Source: an uncultured Gammaproteobacteria bacterium
Lineage (GTDB): Bacteria > Pseudomonadota > Gammaproteobacteria > Pseudomonadales > Pseudohongiellaceae
Assembly: GCA_913060975.1 (NCBI GenBank)
Contig: CAJXVC010000004.1
Coordinates: 248,001-312,000, forward strand
DNA length: 64,000 nt
Reading direction: 5' to 3'
In this document: positions 1 to 9,820 of the stretch, one piece after another
Numbering within the stretch: the stretch's first letter is position 1
Layout of the letters: every line of letters begins with the position of its first letter
Made by a program: the position numbers and the translations under genes
The notes under the pieces: generated by a model
The model's database searches: none
Told to the model about the DNA's origin: nothing
Seen by the model: the letters and a program-made list of their open reading frames with translations, nothing else

Positions 1-505
1 TGTTGGAAACAGCAATGATGTCAGCACTATCCAGAAAGCTTCCCTTGCATAGCGCAGTAATTGACGAGCGCACTTCGGCAACGCGCTCGGCGCTGCAGCG
101 ATCGATCTTGGTCAGGACGACGAGGCCCGTTTCAATTCCCATTAGCTGCAAGATGGCGAGATGTTCCCGAGTCTGCGGCATAATGCCGTCATCAGCAGCA
201 ATGACCAGCATGGCATAACGTACGGAACCAACACCAGAAACCATATTGGCAATAAAGTCCGCATGGCCGGGTACATCGACAAAGCCAAGTGTCATTGCCT
301 CATCGGCAACAACATGTTGGGCATAGGCAAAGCCGGGATTGATGCTTAGTCCGCGCGCCTTTTCTTCGGCGAGTGTGTCGGTATCTTTGCCAGTGAGCTG
401 TCTGACCAATGAGGTTTTGCCATGATCGACATGGCCAGCTGTGGCGATGATGGCCGCTTGTTGCGAGGGCAGCGGCTGTTCGTAGAGCGCGGGTTTCATG
501 GGCAT
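1..505 (-). CDS. selB: Selenocysteine-specific elongation factor SelB (N-terminal part)
   Basis: This is the first 168 codons of SelB; the rest lies beyond the left edge. SelB is the EF-Tu-like GTPase that carries Sec-tRNA to UGA codons marked by a SECIS hairpin. The reverse strand reads a P-loop GHVDHGKTSLV about 20 residues in, a switch segment around AEEKARGLSI, the G3 motif DVPGH and a G4-type TKID, in the spacing of the SelB GTPase domain. The start is ATG at 505, or a second in-frame ATG at 499; neither has a clear Shine-Dalgarno. SelA is encoded 12 kb away on the other strand, which supports a working selenocysteine pathway. I found no selC tRNA or selD in the window. Confidence 0.9.
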   Translation of the reverse strand, partial: MPMKPALYEQPLPSQQAAIIATAGHVDHGKTSLVRQLTGKDTDTLAEEKARGLSINPGFAYAQHVVADEAMTLGFVDVPGHADFIANMVSGVGSVRYAMLVIAADDGIMPQTREHLAILQLMGIETGLVVLTKIDRCSAERVAEVRSSITALCKGSFLDSADIIAVSN

Positions 506-542
506 CGCTAGTTGACTGTGGGAAGTTGCAGTGTAGCGAAGC

Positions 543-2324
543 TCAGGCGTAGGCGCGAGAGTTGAACTTGACTATAAAAAATACAAAGGCCAAGACAATG
601 GCGCTGGCTACAAAGAAGCCTGCATTGAACAGACCGCCACCAAGATTGGCTGCGGTATAACCCAAGGCGCCAGTAAACGCGGCGTAGTAAAGAAAAGGTA
701 AAAGCGTTTTACGAATTACCGCCCCTTCCTTGCCAACAAGACCCGCGACGGCAGATGCAGCAACCACATTGTGTACGCAAATGATGTTGCCCGAAGCACC
801 GCCGACAGCTTGCATGGCAACAATCCAGGTGGGGTCGGCCATGATGCGTTCGCCCACGCCAAACTGGAACAGTGAGAACATCATATTGCTGACTGTATTG
901 CTGCCAGCGACAAAGGCGCCAAGGCCGCCAATGAACGTGGAAAAGAAAGGCCAGGCTGTGCCTGTCAATTGGGCAACGCCTTCAGCCAATGCTATCGGCA
1001 TTTGTTCATAACCGGCACTGCCACCGCTGGAGTTAATAAACACCTGCACCATCGGTACGGTGAAGATCAAGGCTGCAGAAGCAGGCACTAGTGTTTTGAA
1101 TGAGCTGCGCACGGCGACATTGAATTCACTTGCCTTGAGACGGTGCAAAGCGATCGTGATGACGGACACGATGATGAAAATCGTACCCGGCGACCACAAG
1201 GGTTGAAACGAAGCGGAGATGTTGCTGCCGAAGATTTCTGACCAGGACCATGTGATCAAAGGATGGTCTGCCCGCAGAAAACCTTCCAGATTAACTGAGC
1301 GTAATCGCGTAATAACCAATAGTCCGGCGACAAACAAATACGGCGACCACGCTCGTAGCAAGCTCATGTTGTCAGGTTTGCTTGGGGGTTCGGCCTGAAT
1401 TTGGCCAGTCCATTCACTATCCCACTGCGAGCGTTCCGGAAATTGCCACAGCGCGTCGGTCGCAGGCATCAGAAAGCCGGCACGCGCCGCACTGATGACA
1501 ATGGCCAGGCCGATTAATCCGCCAAACATGGAGGGAAACTCAGGCCCGAGAAAAGTGGCGACCAATAGATAAGGAATCGTCATGGCGAAAGCCGCAAACA
1601 AGGCAAATTTCCATACAGCAAAGCCCTCGGCAAAAGAGCGTTTCTCGCCGAAGAAACGCGTCATGATGCTGGTGACAAGCAGCGGAATAAACGTGCCAGC
1701 GATAGCATGCAGTATGGCAACTTTGGTGGCGATGTAGGCCAGAAACTGGTCCCATTCCGGGTAGCCCCGACTTGCGGCATAGGCGGCCATATCCGGGTCG
1801 GCAGACAAACCAGTGCTAATGCCAACGAGTATGGGCGTGCCCATGGCGCCAAAGGAGACAGGTGTGCTCTGGATAATCATGCCAGCCACAACGGCTGCCA
1901 TGGCTGGAAAGCCAAGGCCTACCATGAGTGGCACGGCGACAGCGGCGGGTGTACCGAAACCGGCAGAGCCTTCGATAAACGACCCGAAGAGCCAGGCTAT
2001 GATAATGACCTGAATGCGGCGGTCTGGCGTGATATCGGCAAAGCCACGACGGATAGCCAATATGGCGCCACTTTGCTGCAAGGTATTGAGTAGGAGAATA
2101 GCGCCAAAGATGATGTAGATCAGCGTGCCAGCCACGATCAGGCCGTTAACTGAAGCGGCCAGAATATTGGCCACTGGTACCTGCCAGACAAGCAGGACCA
2201 GGCCGGCGGCGACAACATAAGCGATTGGCATGGCCCGACTTGCAGGCCAGCGGAGTACAACCAGAAACAGCGCAACCGAAATGATGGGCAGCATCGACAG
2301 CAGCGCCAGAGTGCCAGTATTCAT
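543..2324 (-). CDS. lldP: L-lactate permease (LctP/LldP family)
   Basis: A 593-residue, very hydrophobic transporter of the lactate permease family, which moves L-lactate (and often D-lactate or glycolate) with protons across the inner membrane. The family signature is clear at about residues 115-150 ([18 protein letters not shown], then [17 protein letters not shown]). A second conserved block near the C-terminus reads [19 protein letters not shown] and [20 protein letters not shown]. Length and membrane segments spread over the whole protein are normal for the family. No lactate dehydrogenase gene is adjacent. The ATG has no Shine-Dalgarno; just upstream lies an AATAATAA box (separate entry) suggesting translational control by Hfq/Crc. 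The substrate is inferred from the family. Confidence 0.92.
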   Translation of the reverse strand: MNTGTLALLSMLPIISVALFLVVLRWPASRAMPIAYVVAAGLVLLVWQVPVANILAASVNGLIVAGTLIYIIFGAILLLNTLQQSGAILAIRRGFADITPDRRIQVIIIAWLFGSFIEGSAGFGTPAAVAVPLMVGLGFPAMAAVVAGMIIQSTPVSFGAMGTPILVGISTGLSADPDMAAYAASRGYPEWDQFLAYIATKVAILHAIAGTFIPLLVTSIMTRFFGEKRSFAEGFAVWKFALFAAFAMTIPYLLVATFLGPEFPSMFGGLIGLAIVISAARAGFLMPATDALWQFPERSQWDSEWTGQIQAEPPSKPDNMSLLRAWSPYLFVAGLLVITRLRSVNLEGFLRADHPLITWSWSEIFGSNISASFQPLWSPGTIFIIVSVITIALHRLKASEFNVAVRSSFKTLVPASAALIFTVPMVQVFINSSGGSAGYEQMPIALAEGVAQLTGTAWPFFSTFIGGLGAFVAGSNTVSNMMFSLFQFGVGERIMADPTWIVAMQAVGGASGNIICVHNVVAASAVAGLVGKEGAVIRKTLLPFLYYAAFTGALGYTAANLGGGLFNAGFFVASAIVLAFVFFIVKFNSRAYA

Positions 2325-2696
2325 AATTATTATTCTATTGGCAGCGAAATTAGGCTGCTTTGAGCTTAGCAGATTAATTGTAGGCAGAGAAACCTAATAT
2401 TGTCGGTGCACTCAGGCAGCCAGATTCGGGGGCAGTAGCCGGATAAAGTGGGGCAGGGCGAATAGCACTGCCGCTATAGACAAGCAAGGCGGTCAATAAA
2501 GTGTCAGTCGGATAGAATGCTGGCGGTGATTATGGCTACAATGGTCAACACAGCAGCGGACACGCGATTTTTTGAATGCTTGAGTGATTGGATGTTTGAG
2601 AGATCTAATTATTAGTCCAAACAATACTTAGCAGATGCGCGCCAGAAACTGAATTTTCACGCCCGGCATGGCCGGCGTTAGACAGGAGATATAGCC
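2325..2696. other. Divergent intergenic region between lldP and lemA
   Basis: No supportable gene in 372 bp. It must hold the promoters of lldP (leftward) and lemA (rightward). Apart from the AATAATAA box at the lldP start and the Shine-Dalgarno (GGAGA) before lemA, I see no confident promoter, operator or structured RNA. Confidence 0.6.
2327..2334 (-). promoter_or_regulatory. AANAANAA (CA) motif in the lldP translation start region
   Basis: On the minus strand the lldP leader reads AATAATAA, then TT, then the ATG. The octamer matches the AANAANAA motif through which Hfq with Crc blocks translation of catabolic mRNAs in Pseudomonas. It occupies the place where a Shine-Dalgarno would be, and none is present. 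A single octamer can occur by chance in AT-rich DNA; the case rests on its exact position, on lactate uptake being a plausible target, and on a CrcZ-like RNA at 29034-29312. Confidence 0.5.
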
Positions 2697-3293
2697 ATGG
2701 ATATGTCGCTAATAATCGGTTTGATCGTAATTGCCATCGTTGTTTTTTATTCGGTGGGGATTTACAACCGCCTGGTCAGTTTGCGGAACCGCTATCAAAA
2801 TGCGTTTGCCCAGATCGAAGTACAACTCAAGCGCCGTTACGACCTCATTCCCAATCTGGTAGAAACAGCCAAAGGCTATATCAAGCATGAACGGGAAACC
2901 CTGGAAGCGGTGATAGCGGCGCGTAACACAGCCGCCGCAGGTTTGGCCGCCGCCGCTTCTGATCCGGGCAATGCCGGCAAGATTCAGGAACTGGCAGGCT
3001 CCGAAGATGCCTTGATGGGTGCGCTGAATCGCTTCAATGTTGTCATGGAGGCTTACCCTGATCTCAAAGCGAATCAAAACATGATGCAGTTGAGCGAAGA
3101 ACTCACTGCGACAGAAAACAAAGTAGCCTTTGCCCGTCAGGCTTTCAATGATCAGGTTATGGCCTACAACACCTACCGCCAGTCTTTTCCACCGGTTGTC
3201 TTCGCTGGTCTTTTCGGCCATGGTTCGGATGCCAGTTTGCTTGAGTTCGAAGACAGTGAGCAAATTCAGGAAGCCCCGAAAGTCTCATTCTAG
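2697..3293 (+). CDS. lemA: LemA family protein
   Basis: A 198-residue LemA family protein: one N-terminal membrane helix (about residues 4-23), then a long helical domain outside or across the membrane. The diagnostic block is at residues 25-60, with NRLVSLRNRYQNAFAQI, LKRRYDLIPNLVETAKGY and ERETLEAVIAARN. The molecular role of LemA proteins is not settled. They are often encoded next to M48 or TPM-domain proteins, as here, where an M48 protease begins 24 bp after the stop, so the two are probably one operon. The start ATG at 2697 follows an AGGAGATA Shine-Dalgarno; an ATG two codons later is also possible. Confidence 0.93.
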   Translation: MDMSLIIGLIVIAIVVFYSVGIYNRLVSLRNRYQNAFAQIEVQLKRRYDLIPNLVETAKGYIKHERETLEAVIAARNTAAAGLAAAASDPGNAGKIQELAGSEDALMGALNRFNVVMEAYPDLKANQNMMQLSEELTATENKVAFARQAFNDQVMAYNTYRQSFPPVVFAGLFGHGSDASLLEFEDSEQIQEAPKVSF

Positions 3294-3317
3294 CAACGCT
3301 TGCAAATTACCTAAGCC

Positions 3318-5315
3318 ATGGATTTTTTCGCCTCACAGGATGCCGCCAAACGTAACACCGGGCGGCTGATCCTGTTGTTCGTATTGGCCATCGTCTCGCT
3401 GGTTGTCATCACCAATTTGTTAGTGCTGCTTATCTTCGGCGCCGCGGCATCGGGCTCAACCACAGGCTCGCAATTCCAGTCTCTGCAGTTTGATTTACAG
3501 CTGGTCATGATTATCAGCGGAGCCGTCATTGGTATTGTCCTGCTGGGTAGTCTGTACAAAATCAGCTCCTTGTCAGGCGGCGGCGCCAGGGTCGCTGAGA
3601 TGATGAGCGGGCGGCTTTTGGTACATGGCGACAATAGCTTGCACGAACAGCGTGTTCTCAATGTGGTCGAGGAGATGGCCATTGCTTCCGGTACGCCAGT
3701 ACCGCCGGTGTACCTCATGGAAGAGGCAGGCATCAATGCTTTTGCCGCGGGCTATTCACCAGGCGATGCCGTTATTGGTATTACACGCGGGGCGATCGAG
3801 ACGCTTTCACGAGATCAGTTGCAGGGTGTCATTGCTCACGAGTTCAGCCATATCCTGCATGGTGATATGCGGATCAATATCCGCTTGATTGGTGTGCTTC
3901 ACGGCATATTGCTGCTGGGTATTATCGGCTATCACCTGTTACGAGGCGGTGCTTATTCGCGTCGTTCGCGTTCATCGGGTGGCATTGTAGCTCTCGGGCT
4001 GGGTTTAGTCGTGGTCGGCTATACAGGGACCTTTTTTGGCAATCTGATCAAGGCCGCAGTGAGTCGTCAGCGGGAATATCTGGCCGATGCCTCGGCTGTG
4101 CAGTTTACCCGCAACCCGGAAGGAATCGGCGGCGCCTTGATGCAGATCGCCCAGCACAGTCAACACTCCTATCTCAAAAACCCGGCCAGCAATGAAATCA
4201 GTCATGCGTTGTTTGAGGAGGCGAGTTATTCCGCGTTGAGTGCCATGTATGCCACGCACCCGCCTTTAGAGAAGCGAATCGCAGCGATTTTGCCAAACTG
4301 GGATGGCAGCTATGCCTTGATAGAAGCCCCGCAACCTGCATCTGAGCAACCTACCGAGGAACCTGCTGGGGAGGGGGCGGCTGCGGTTGCCAAAGAAAAG
4401 TTTGCGGCAATTCTGTCTGGTACCGCTGGTGTAGTGCTCGCTGGACACATGGGCGAGACAATGATCAAACAAACCGGCACGCCCGCAGCTGAGAACTTGC
4501 AACAAGCTGAAGCGTTACTGGAGGCCATGCCGGACAGTCTGTTGGCGGCTGCGCATGATCCGTCCGCGGCCCGGGCGCTGATTTACTGGTTGGTATTGGC
4601 AATGCCTGATGCGAGCGGCAATACAGAGGTAGCTGAGGGTTCGGTAACAGACCAGGCGTCTACTGTCTTCAGGCAGCAACTGACACACCTGCAAGAGTCC
4701 GCCGATGTCGGTGTCTATGATGAGTTGCAGGCGTTGCTGAGTGCCAAGCTGGACATCCCTGCCCAATTGCGATTGCCTCTTGTGGAGATCGCCATGCCGA
4801 GCCTGCGTCAACTGTCGAAGCGCCAATACGGTATTTTCCGCAGTAATTTTGCCGCGTTGATTGCCATGGACAAACGGTTAGAACTGTTTGAGTGGAGCTT
4901 GCAGAAAATCGTATTTCACAGTCTTGATGTGGTTTTTGAGCACCGTAAGCCCAGCAGCCTCGGCAGGAAAGAGCTGCGCAAGTCCAGTTCAGCGGTTGCG
5001 ACTCTGCTGGGGGTGCTGGCGCAGGCGCAAAAACAACAAGGCATTACTGCGCAAGAGGCTTATACGCAAGGGGCGGCCAGTCTATCGCTTGCCGAGCCCA
5101 TGCCAGATCGTGACATTTTGAGTCTGGAGCGCTTGTCGGGGGCGCTCGAACAGCTGCAGGCGCTCAAGCCGCTACAAAAACCCGCATTGCTCAAGGCTTG
5201 CGCGGCAACTATCACGGCAGACAAAGCGATTCAGGTGATTGAACTGGAATTCTTTCGGGCAATTGCAGTGATTCTGGAATGTCCCATGCCACCGCTGAAG
5301 ATTGACGAGCAATAG
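3318..5315 (+). CDS. M48 family zinc metalloprotease, membrane-bound, with long C-terminal region
   Basis: A 665-residue integral membrane protease of the HtpX-like M48 family. Two N-terminal membrane helices (about residues 15-45 and 55-80) are followed by the gluzincin motif HEFSH (His174, Glu175, His178) and the third zinc ligand Glu253 in REYLADASA. Two hydrophobic segments lie between them (about residues 190-240), as in HtpX. HtpX itself is about 290 residues. Here about 340 further residues follow, starting with a Glu/Pro/Ala-rich linker near residue 340 and then mostly helical sequence I cannot assign. The lemA-M48 pairing is common, so a joint role in envelope protein quality control is plausible but inferred. 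Confidence 0.88.
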   Translation: MDFFASQDAAKRNTGRLILLFVLAIVSLVVITNLLVLLIFGAAASGSTTGSQFQSLQFDLQLVMIISGAVIGIVLLGSLYKISSLSGGGARVAEMMSGRLLVHGDNSLHEQRVLNVVEEMAIASGTPVPPVYLMEEAGINAFAAGYSPGDAVIGITRGAIETLSRDQLQGVIAHEFSHILHGDMRINIRLIGVLHGILLLGIIGYHLLRGGAYSRRSRSSGGIVALGLGLVVVGYTGTFFGNLIKAAVSRQREYLADASAVQFTRNPEGIGGALMQIAQHSQHSYLKNPASNEISHALFEEASYSALSAMYATHPPLEKRIAAILPNWDGSYALIEAPQPASEQPTEEPAGEGAAAVAKEKFAAILSGTAGVVLAGHMGETMIKQTGTPAAENLQQAEALLEAMPDSLLAAAHDPSAARALIYWLVLAMPDASGNTEVAEGSVTDQASTVFRQQLTHLQESADVGVYDELQALLSAKLDIPAQLRLPLVEIAMPSLRQLSKRQYGIFRSNFAALIAMDKRLELFEWSLQKIVFHSLDVVFEHRKPSSLGRKELRKSSSAVATLLGVLAQAQKQQGITAQEAYTQGAASLSLAEPMPDRDILSLERLSGALEQLQALKPLQKPALLKACAATITADKAIQVIELEFFRAIAVILECPMPPLKIDEQ

Positions 5316-5373
5316 CTAATCTTCATGTTGGCCGAACCGCCGGCCACAGCCGTAGATTAGCGCTACGCAACGT

Positions 5374-5410
5374 AAAACGGGCAACTGGTAGCTATCCAGT
5401 CGCCCGTTTT
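5374..5410. terminator. Bidirectional intrinsic terminator between the M48 gene and ppdK
   Basis: The two genes converge here. AAAACGGGC and ACTGG pair with CCAGT and GCCCGTTTT around a 7-nt loop, with one A/C mismatch. The A-run and T-run at the ends allow termination in both directions. Confidence 0.8.
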
Positions 5411-5451
5411 GCTATTCAGTGCTGGTGTCAGCACCGTGCGCTATAGATTCT

Positions 5452-8202
5452 CTAGCCTTCGCGCAATTTCGCTTGCGCGGCAGCCAGCCGGGCAATAGGG
5501 ACACGCGGCGGCGAACAGCTCACGTAGTTAAGCCCGGCACGGTGACAGAAGTCGATCGATGAAGGATCGCCCGCGTGCTCACCGCAAATTCCCAGTTTCA
5601 GATCAGGGCGGGTCTGTTTGCCGCGTTCAACAGCCAGATCAATCAATTTGCCCACGCCGGTCTGATCGAGGCTGGCAAACGGGTTTTGATTGTAAATTTC
5701 CTTGCGCTGGTACTCGTCATAGAACAAGCCCATGTCATCGCGGCTCAGGCCAAGCGTAGTCTGGGTCAAGTCATTGGTGCCGAAGCTGAAGAATTCCGCT
5801 TCATGGGCAATCTCGTCAGCCGTAATAGCAGCGCGAGGGACTTCGACCATGGTGCCGACGATGTAGTTGATCTTCACTTTCTTGGCTTTCATGACTTCTT
5901 TGGCGACGCGATGCACGGTGCGCAATTGATCAGCCAATTCGGCGCGGAAGCCAACCAGCGGGATCATGATCTCCGGATTCACTTTGACGCCTTTCTTGCC
6001 TTTAAGAACCTGGGCAGCCGCTTCAAAAATGGCGCGCGTCTGCATTTCGGTGATTTCCGGATGCAGGATACCCAGTCGGCACCCACGGCAACCCAGCATC
6101 GGGTTTTCTTCATGCAGGGCCTTGATTCGCTCGATTACGAAATCGAAAGGTACGCCCAGCTTCTCGGCCAGTTGGCGGCGTACAACGTCATCGTGTGGCA
6201 GGAATTCATGTAGCGGTGGATCCAGCAAGCGAATTGTAACCGGGCGACCGTTCATGGCCTTGAACAGACCGACGAAATCCTTGCGTTGGAAGGGAAGAAG
6301 TTTCTTGAGTGCCGCTCGGCGCTGCACTTCATCAACGGCCAGAATCATCTGACGCATATAGTCGATCCGGTCGCCGTCGAAGAACATGTGTTCAGTACGG
6401 CACAAGCCGATGCCTTCAGCACCAAATCCGACGGCCGCCTTGGCCATTGCTGGTGTGTCCGCATTGGTGCGGATCTTGAGGCGACGGTGCTTGTCAGACC
6501 ATTTCATAACGGTCTGGAATAGCTCGTAGGTATAGCTGCTACTTGGCTTGAGAGTGCCATCCAGCACTCGTTTGACCTCGGAGTCTGCGCTCTCGATCAT
6601 GCCTTTGTAGATAGCGCCAGTGCTGCCATCGATAGAGATGTAGTCACCTTCTTTCAATACGACCTTGCCAGCCGTCAATGTTCGCTTCTCGTAGTTAATG
6701 CGGATATCGCCGGCGCCACAGACACAGACTTTGCCCAGCTGCCGTGCTACCAGGGCTGCGTGTGATGAAACGCCGCCTCGTGAGGTCAGAATACCCTGTG
6801 AATGCAGCATGCCTTTGAGATCATCGGGTGACGTCTCAGTGCGGCACAGTACGACTTTATTGCCCTTGCGCGTTTCAACCTCTGCAGTGGCGGCGGTAAA
6901 GGCGATACGACCGGTCGCGGCACCGGGGCCAGCTGGCAGGCCGCGAGCGATGACGGTAGCGGATTTAAGTGATTTGGGGTCAAAAACCGGAACCAGCAGC
7001 GAATCGATGGATTCAGCCGGGATTTTCAGCAGCGCCGTGGATTGGCTCATCAGGCGCTCTTTCTGCATTTCTACGGCAATGCGGACGGCGGCCAGGCCGG
7101 TACGCTTGCCATTGCGGGTTTGCAAGATAAACAGGCGGCCATTTTCGATGGTGAACTCAAAATCCTGCATGTCCTTGAAGTGTTTTTCGAGCTTGGCGCG
7201 GACTTTTTCCAGATCTTTAAAGCTGTCTGGCATCGCCGTTTGCATGTGAGAAATTTCTTTCGGTGTGCGGACGCCTGCGACCACGTCTTCGCCCTGAGCG
7301 TTGATCAAATACTCGCCGTAAAAGACTTTTTCACCGTTGGCCGGGTCGCGGGTAAAGGCCACGCCGGTAGCACTGGTCTCACCGGCGTTACCGAAGACCA
7401 TCGCTTGTATATTGACTGCTGTGCCCCACTCGCCCGGGATACCGTATTGCTGACGATAGAGGATGGCACGGTCGTTCTTCCACGATCCGAAGACGGCACC
7501 CACTGCCCCCCACAATTGTTCCATAACATTTTGTGGGAATTCGGACTTTGTACGTTTTTTGATCAGTGCCTTGTACTGTTTTACCAATGTTCGCAAGTGA
7601 TTAACCGATAGCTCGGTATCAGTCTCAACACCGACTTTCTTCTTGAGCTTGTCCAATAACTGATGAAAAGGTTCTTCCTCTTCTTCGCTGCGGGCCTGAA
7701 TACCCATCACCACGTCGCCGTACATCTGGATAAAACGGCGGTAACAATCCCAGGCGAAGCGGGGATTGTTGGAAATAGTGGACAGACCTTCGACGGTCAC
7801 ATCATTGAGGCCCAGATTGAGGATGGTATCCATCATGCCTGGCATGGAATCCCGCGCGCCCGAGCGAACCGACACTAACAGCGGGTTGCTGCCGCCACCG
7901 AATTTCTTGCCTAGTTGCGCTTCAATCTGTTTTACGGCCTGCTCCACGTCCTTTTTCAGAACGGAAGGGTATTTCCTTTCGTGGTCATAGAAGTAGGTAC
8001 AGACTTCCGTGCTGACTGTGAAGCCAGGGGGCACTGGCAGGCCGATCGACGCCATTTCAGCCAGGTTAGCGCCCTTACCACCAAGTAGCTCACGCATCTT
8101 GGCGTTACCGTCAGTTTTTGCACCAAAAGCGTACACATACTGCTTGGAATTTCGGGCGGATTTACGTGAGGAAGGAGAACGTTTGCTCGAAGACTTACTC
8201 AT
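5452..8202 (-). CDS. ppdK: Pyruvate, phosphate dikinase
   Basis: A 916-residue PPDK, interconverting pyruvate + ATP + Pi and phosphoenolpyruvate + AMP + PPi. It shows the N-terminal nucleotide-binding domain ([12 protein letters not shown] near residue 40; [20 protein letters not shown] near 110), the swivelling phosphohistidine domain ([18 protein letters not shown], His481) and the C-terminal PEP-binding barrel with catalytic Cys896 in [19 protein letters not shown]. The first 20 residues are a Ser/Arg/Lys-rich extension. An AGGT Shine-Dalgarno sits eight bases before the ATG. With the pyrophosphatase at 42.9 kb the window holds two PPi-linked enzymes, so this organism may conserve energy through PPi. 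Direction in the cell cannot be read from sequence. Confidence 0.97.
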   Translation of the reverse strand: MSKSSSKRSPSSRKSARNSKQYVYAFGAKTDGNAKMRELLGGKGANLAEMASIGLPVPPGFTVSTEVCTYFYDHERKYPSVLKKDVEQAVKQIEAQLGKKFGGGSNPLLVSVRSGARDSMPGMMDTILNLGLNDVTVEGLSTISNNPRFAWDCYRRFIQMYGDVVMGIQARSEEEEEPFHQLLDKLKKKVGVETDTELSVNHLRTLVKQYKALIKKRTKSEFPQNVMEQLWGAVGAVFGSWKNDRAILYRQQYGIPGEWGTAVNIQAMVFGNAGETSATGVAFTRDPANGEKVFYGEYLINAQGEDVVAGVRTPKEISHMQTAMPDSFKDLEKVRAKLEKHFKDMQDFEFTIENGRLFILQTRNGKRTGLAAVRIAVEMQKERLMSQSTALLKIPAESIDSLLVPVFDPKSLKSATVIARGLPAGPGAATGRIAFTAATAEVETRKGNKVVLCRTETSPDDLKGMLHSQGILTSRGGVSSHAALVARQLGKVCVCGAGDIRINYEKRTLTAGKVVLKEGDYISIDGSTGAIYKGMIESADSEVKRVLDGTLKPSSSYTYELFQTVMKWSDKHRRLKIRTNADTPAMAKAAVGFGAEGIGLCRTEHMFFDGDRIDYMRQMILAVDEVQRRAALKKLLPFQRKDFVGLFKAMNGRPVTIRLLDPPLHEFLPHDDVVRRQLAEKLGVPFDFVIERIKALHEENPMLGCRGCRLGILHPEITEMQTRAIFEAAAQVLKGKKGVKVNPEIMIPLVGFRAELADQLRTVHRVAKEVMKAKKVKINYIVGTMVEVPRAAITADEIAHEAEFFSFGTNDLTQTTLGLSRDDMGLFYDEYQRKEIYNQNPFASLDQTGVGKLIDLAVERGKQTRPDLKLGICGEHAGDPSSIDFCHRAGLNYVSCSPPRVPIARLAAAQAKLREG

Positions 8203-8499
8203 TGATACCTACTTACATTATTCGATTTCTTTCGCTGAGGCCGCGTATATCGGGCATCCCCAGCCTTTCAGGGTGTTACCGGCGCTATGGAAAATATAGG
8301 CGCAAGTTGGAATCATTGCGCACCTAAAAAATAGCCCAGAGAGCCCGCAATGCGGGGAAAGGAGGATAAAGCACCTGCACGCCAAAATCCAGCGCAAAGT
8401 CGCTGTTCCAGCGGCAACAGAAGGTTATAGCTAGAGAGCGTCCGTGCTCGTGGTAGCTAGTATGAAATCGTATAAGCCATCGGCGATCACATGATCGGA

Positions 8500-9135
8500 T
8501 TAAGCTAAATTGACGGGGGACTGGTCTGTTATCTTAGGAATGGATTTAGCTTTGTAGTATTCAGCGGCTCTCTTATTGCGTTCCATGAATTCTTGAACAT
8601 ATTTGTGGCTGTTGAGAATTATTTTCCAGCGAGTGGTCACACTGACTTCGATCTCATCATGAGTATTTTCGCCAACCATTAGTGAAGGCTGTCCTTGATA
8701 AAGCGACATAGGGTCCGCCATGCCCATGAATCTTTCCATATTTTTGTTCCGGGAATTTCTCATGAGAAGTACAAATTTTTTCCTAGATCTAAATATATCT
8801 AGAATGAGTTTGCTCCAGACTCGAAGTTGCAAATTAGGCGTTTTCAATGAAGGGCCTATCCAAAGACCGTTTACTTCCATCATTTCAAAATCATCATTCT
8901 TGAAAAAACTATGTTCTTTTTTTACTTCGTCGGGGACAAACATTAGGCTTCTGAATGTTGGTTTTGTTACCAGCATGTATCCTGCGGCAAGTCTATTTTG
9001 TAAGAAAACTCCCACAATATTGCAGCTCAGTGCATAGCTATACGGCAATCTAACACCCGAGTAGTGTTCCACTTTATCAAGGTATGTATCAATTTCTTCT
9101 TTAGTTGTCAGGGGTTTGAATACTAGCTTTTCCAT
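8500..9135 (-). CDS. Hypothetical protein in AT-rich islet
   Basis: A 211-residue soluble protein I do not recognise. It has no signal peptide or membrane segment. The middle (residues 50-170) alternates beta-like and helical stretches, with VNGLWIGPSL near residue 90, which faintly recalls an N-acyltransferase fold, but I see no acetyl-CoA-binding motif, so no function is assigned. The start overlaps the end of the upstream methyltransferase gene by 13 bp and has a GAGGATC ribosome site, so the two are probably translationally coupled. Base composition is clearly more AT-rich than the neighbours, suggesting transfer. Confidence 0.75.
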   Translation of the reverse strand: MEKLVFKPLTTKEEIDTYLDKVEHYSGVRLPYSYALSCNIVGVFLQNRLAAGYMLVTKPTFRSLMFVPDEVKKEHSFFKNDDFEMMEVNGLWIGPSLKTPNLQLRVWSKLILDIFRSRKKFVLLMRNSRNKNMERFMGMADPMSLYQGQPSLMVGENTHDEIEVSVTTRWKIILNSHKYVQEFMERNKRAAEYYKAKSIPKITDQSPVNLA

Positions 9136-9767
9136 CTCGTGATCCTCGGTAAGAACATGCCTACATTTAGGCGATACAGCTCATACTCTCTCGAGCATCT
9201 GCCTTGTAATATGGTTTTTTCTTCTTCGCTCGCTGAATGAAAATAAAAGACCAATAGGTAAATAAGTGTAATCCACAGTATCAGCGAATTAAACAGAATT
9301 GTGTTCGAAGTCCACAAGATAATATAGGAAGTATAAAATGGATGTCTCACAACCCCATAGGGACCACTTGTAACAATTTCATTCGATTTTCCACTATTGG
9401 CAAAATCAAAATTCTTGGAAATGGGGAGGCAGGAGAAAAAGATTGCTGCGCTAGCAAGGTATGCAGTGATTGCTGAGGCGAATCCAAGAGGTGTTACTGA
9501 AGAGGAACTTATAAGCAGATAAGCAGTGCACCCGATGTGAAGAGTTACGACAGGGTCGTACAATAAACTCGTGCGTTTTGCCTTGGCTGTGTCAACTTTG
9601 AAGTGCTTGAACCGTGCCCAGATTAGTGCCGCTATTATCGTGGTGTATGCTAGAAGTAATGCTAGATTGAGCAATTGTATATCCATATGAAGATTAAAGA
9701 AAAAGTTCAAAAAGCCGCTTAATTGAACTGCGGTACAATTGCCGTGAAAAGGGGTACTGAAACCCAT
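9123..9767 (-). CDS. Isoprenylcysteine carboxyl methyltransferase-like membrane protein
   Basis: An integral membrane protein of about 214 residues with four to five helices and the C-terminal ICMT/phospholipid-methyltransferase signature: GPYGVVRHPFYTSYII, then a helical hairpin, then SEEEKTILQ, YELYRLNVGMFLPR. Bacterial members use S-adenosylmethionine to methylate small or lipid substrates that are mostly unknown. The start is uncertain: a TTG at 9776, ATG at 9767 (used here), or ATG at 9685 just before the first membrane helix; none has a good ribosome site. It is coupled to the unknown gene downstream and lies in the AT-rich islet. The true substrate is not deducible; prenylated proteins are unlikely in bacteria. 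Confidence 0.8.
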   Translation of the reverse strand: MGFSTPFHGNCTAVQLSGFLNFFFNLHMDIQLLNLALLLAYTTIIAALIWARFKHFKVDTAKAKRTSLLYDPVVTLHIGCTAYLLISSSSVTPLGFASAITAYLASAAIFFSCLPISKNFDFANSGKSNEIVTSGPYGVVRHPFYTSYIILWTSNTILFNSLILWITLIYLLVFYFHSASEEEKTILQGRCSREYELYRLNVGMFLPRITRWKS

Positions 9768-9820
9768 TCGACTCAATATCTAACTTCATTCACAACAGCA
9801 CAAGTAAAGCGACTGAACAA

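Noticed and set aside
8343..8357. CCCGC-AAT-GCGGG hairpin upstream of ppdK as a terminator
   Set aside because: The stem is short and not followed directly by a T-run in either direction.
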